Source: Paracoccaceae bacterium
Lineage (GTDB): Bacteria > Pseudomonadota > Alphaproteobacteria > Rhodobacterales > Rhodobacteraceae
Length of the DNA: 64,000 nt
NCBI GenBank assembly: GCA_958296035.1
Contig: OY282431.1
Coordinates: 1,243,001 to 1,307,000, forward strand
Direction of reading: 5' to 3'
Shown here: piece by piece, positions 63,303-64,000 of the stretch
Layout of the letters: each line of letters starts with the position of its first letter
Position numbering within the stretch: the stretch's first letter is position 1
Position numbers and translations under genes: made by a program
The notes under the pieces: model-generated
What the model was told of the DNA's origin: nothing
The model's database searches: none
The model's input: only the letters and a program-made list of their open reading frames with translations

Positions 63303-63616
63303 TGGCTGCCAAGATCAGGACCGGAGATACCGTGATAGCCATTGCCGGACGCGAGTTTGGCCAGACCGGCGTTGTAGAGAGCGTCGATACGGGGACCGGC
63401 CGTGCCGTGGTTACCGGTTTGAACATATCAATCCGGCACCAGCGGCAGACACAGGATCAACCGGGAGGTCGGCTAGCCAAGAACATGCCGATCGACATGT
63501 CCAATCTGGCAATTGTCGACCCCGAGGACCACAAGCCGACCCGAGTCGGCTTTCGCGTCGAGAATGGCAAGAAAATCCGGTACTCGAAGCGGACGGGGGC
63601 ACGCATTGATGGCTAG
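63302..63616 (+). CDS. rplX: Ribosomal protein L24
   Basis: 104 residues. [20 protein letters not shown] is the KOW motif, followed by [20 protein letters not shown] and a basic C-terminus. It initiates large-subunit assembly. It overlaps rplE by eight bases. Confidence 0.95.
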   Translation: MAAKIRTGDTVIAIAGREFGQTGVVESVDTGTGRAVVTGLNISIRHQRQTQDQPGGRLAKNMPIDMSNLAIVDPEDHKPTRVGFRVENGKKIRYSKRTGARIDG

Positions 63617-64000
63617 CACGAAGCCGCGCCTGAGGGCGCTTTACGAAAACGAAATCAAGCCGGTGCTGAAAGAGCAATACGGATTTCGCAACGACATGAT
63701 GATTCCCCGGCTTGAGAAGATCGTTCTCAACATGGGGGTTGGCGAGGCGGTCAAGGATTCAAAGAAGGCGCGGGCAGCAGCCGAGGATCTGTCAACCATC
63801 GCCGGCCAGAAAGCGGTTCCAACCAGGGCCCGGAAGTCCCTGGCCCGCTACAGGTTGCGCGAGGGAATGATCATCGGCGCCAAGGTGACAATACGAAGCG
63901 ATCGCATGTATGAATTTCTTGACCGACTGGTAACTGTGGCGTTGCCCAGGGTCCGTGACTTTCGAGGGCTGTCTGCCAAGTCATTTGACGGCAATGGCAA
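63609..64000 (+). CDS. rplE: Ribosomal protein L5, partial
   Basis: The reading frame starts at ATG 63609 inside the end of rplX and runs off the window after about 130 codons. It reads [20 protein letters not shown], then [20 protein letters not shown] and [20 protein letters not shown], the normal L5 N-terminal half. It binds 5S rRNA. The rest of the S10/spc cluster presumably continues beyond the edge. Confidence 0.94.
   Translation, partial: MASTKPRLRALYENEIKPVLKEQYGFRNDMMIPRLEKIVLNMGVGEAVKDSKKARAAAEDLSTIAGQKAVPTRARKSLARYRLREGMIIGAKVTIRSDRMYEFLDRLVTVALPRVRDFRGLSAKSFDGNG

Overview
The window reads as one chromosome segment of an alphaproteobacterium. This is inferred from the order and protein sequences of the ribosomal and RNA-polymerase genes, the glycine-cleavage/DmdA-like and Dpp/Msm-type transporter genes, and a DUF3035-M16-M16 cluster; I could not run a phylogeny. 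It splits into two contrasting halves.

Left half (about 1-33,600): accessory metabolism with many broken genes and mobile DNA. From the left come a small hypothetical gene, a frameshifted small gene, a shattered Asp-box (sialidase-like) gene, an SBP56/methanethiol-oxidase gene, and a four-gene operon (FMN 2-hydroxyacid oxidase, ThDP enzyme, transthyretin-like protein, DmdA/GcvT-like demethylase). This operon faces a Dpp-type ABC importer. Next are a decayed HepT/MntA toxin-antitoxin pair, an S51 peptidase, and a catabolic neighbourhood rich in SnoaL/NTF2-like proteins, which also holds RidA, an MsmEFG-type importer without its own ATPase, and a Gfo/Idh/MocA dehydrogenase. That neighbourhood is split by a 5 kb mobile block: an IS4-type fragment, an IS982 remnant carrying a complete group II intron, and an apparently complete ISAzo13-family element. 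dxs and a KDPGal-type aldolase close the region.

Right half (about 34,000-64,000): tRNA-Trp, then secE-nusG-rplKAJL-rpoBC, a DUF3035 lipoprotein and two M16 peptidases, then rpsL-rpsG-fusA-tuf-rpsJ-rplCDWB-rpsS-rplV-rpsC-rplP-rpmC-rpsQ-rplNXE (rplE runs off the end). All frames here are intact and tightly packed.

The most striking observation is in the polymerase. RpoB is 1911 residues, against roughly 1350-1390 usual for the class. The excess lies in the lobe, where the short SI1/beta-i4 module is repeated about six times. RpoC is 1609 residues, and the trigger-loop insertion SI3 carries five sandwich-hybrid motifs where I expect about three. Both large subunits are therefore enlarged by internal module duplication.

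Other oddities: two genes with a good Shine-Dalgarno but ATT or ATC where the start codon should be, a transporter gene with a stop at codon 2, strong hairpins between binding-protein and permease genes in both importers, and an intrinsic terminator directly in front of rpsJ. Dead genes, IS elements and long empty spacers on the left beside an intact core on the right suggest ongoing genome erosion, as in a host-associated lineage; this last point is inference.
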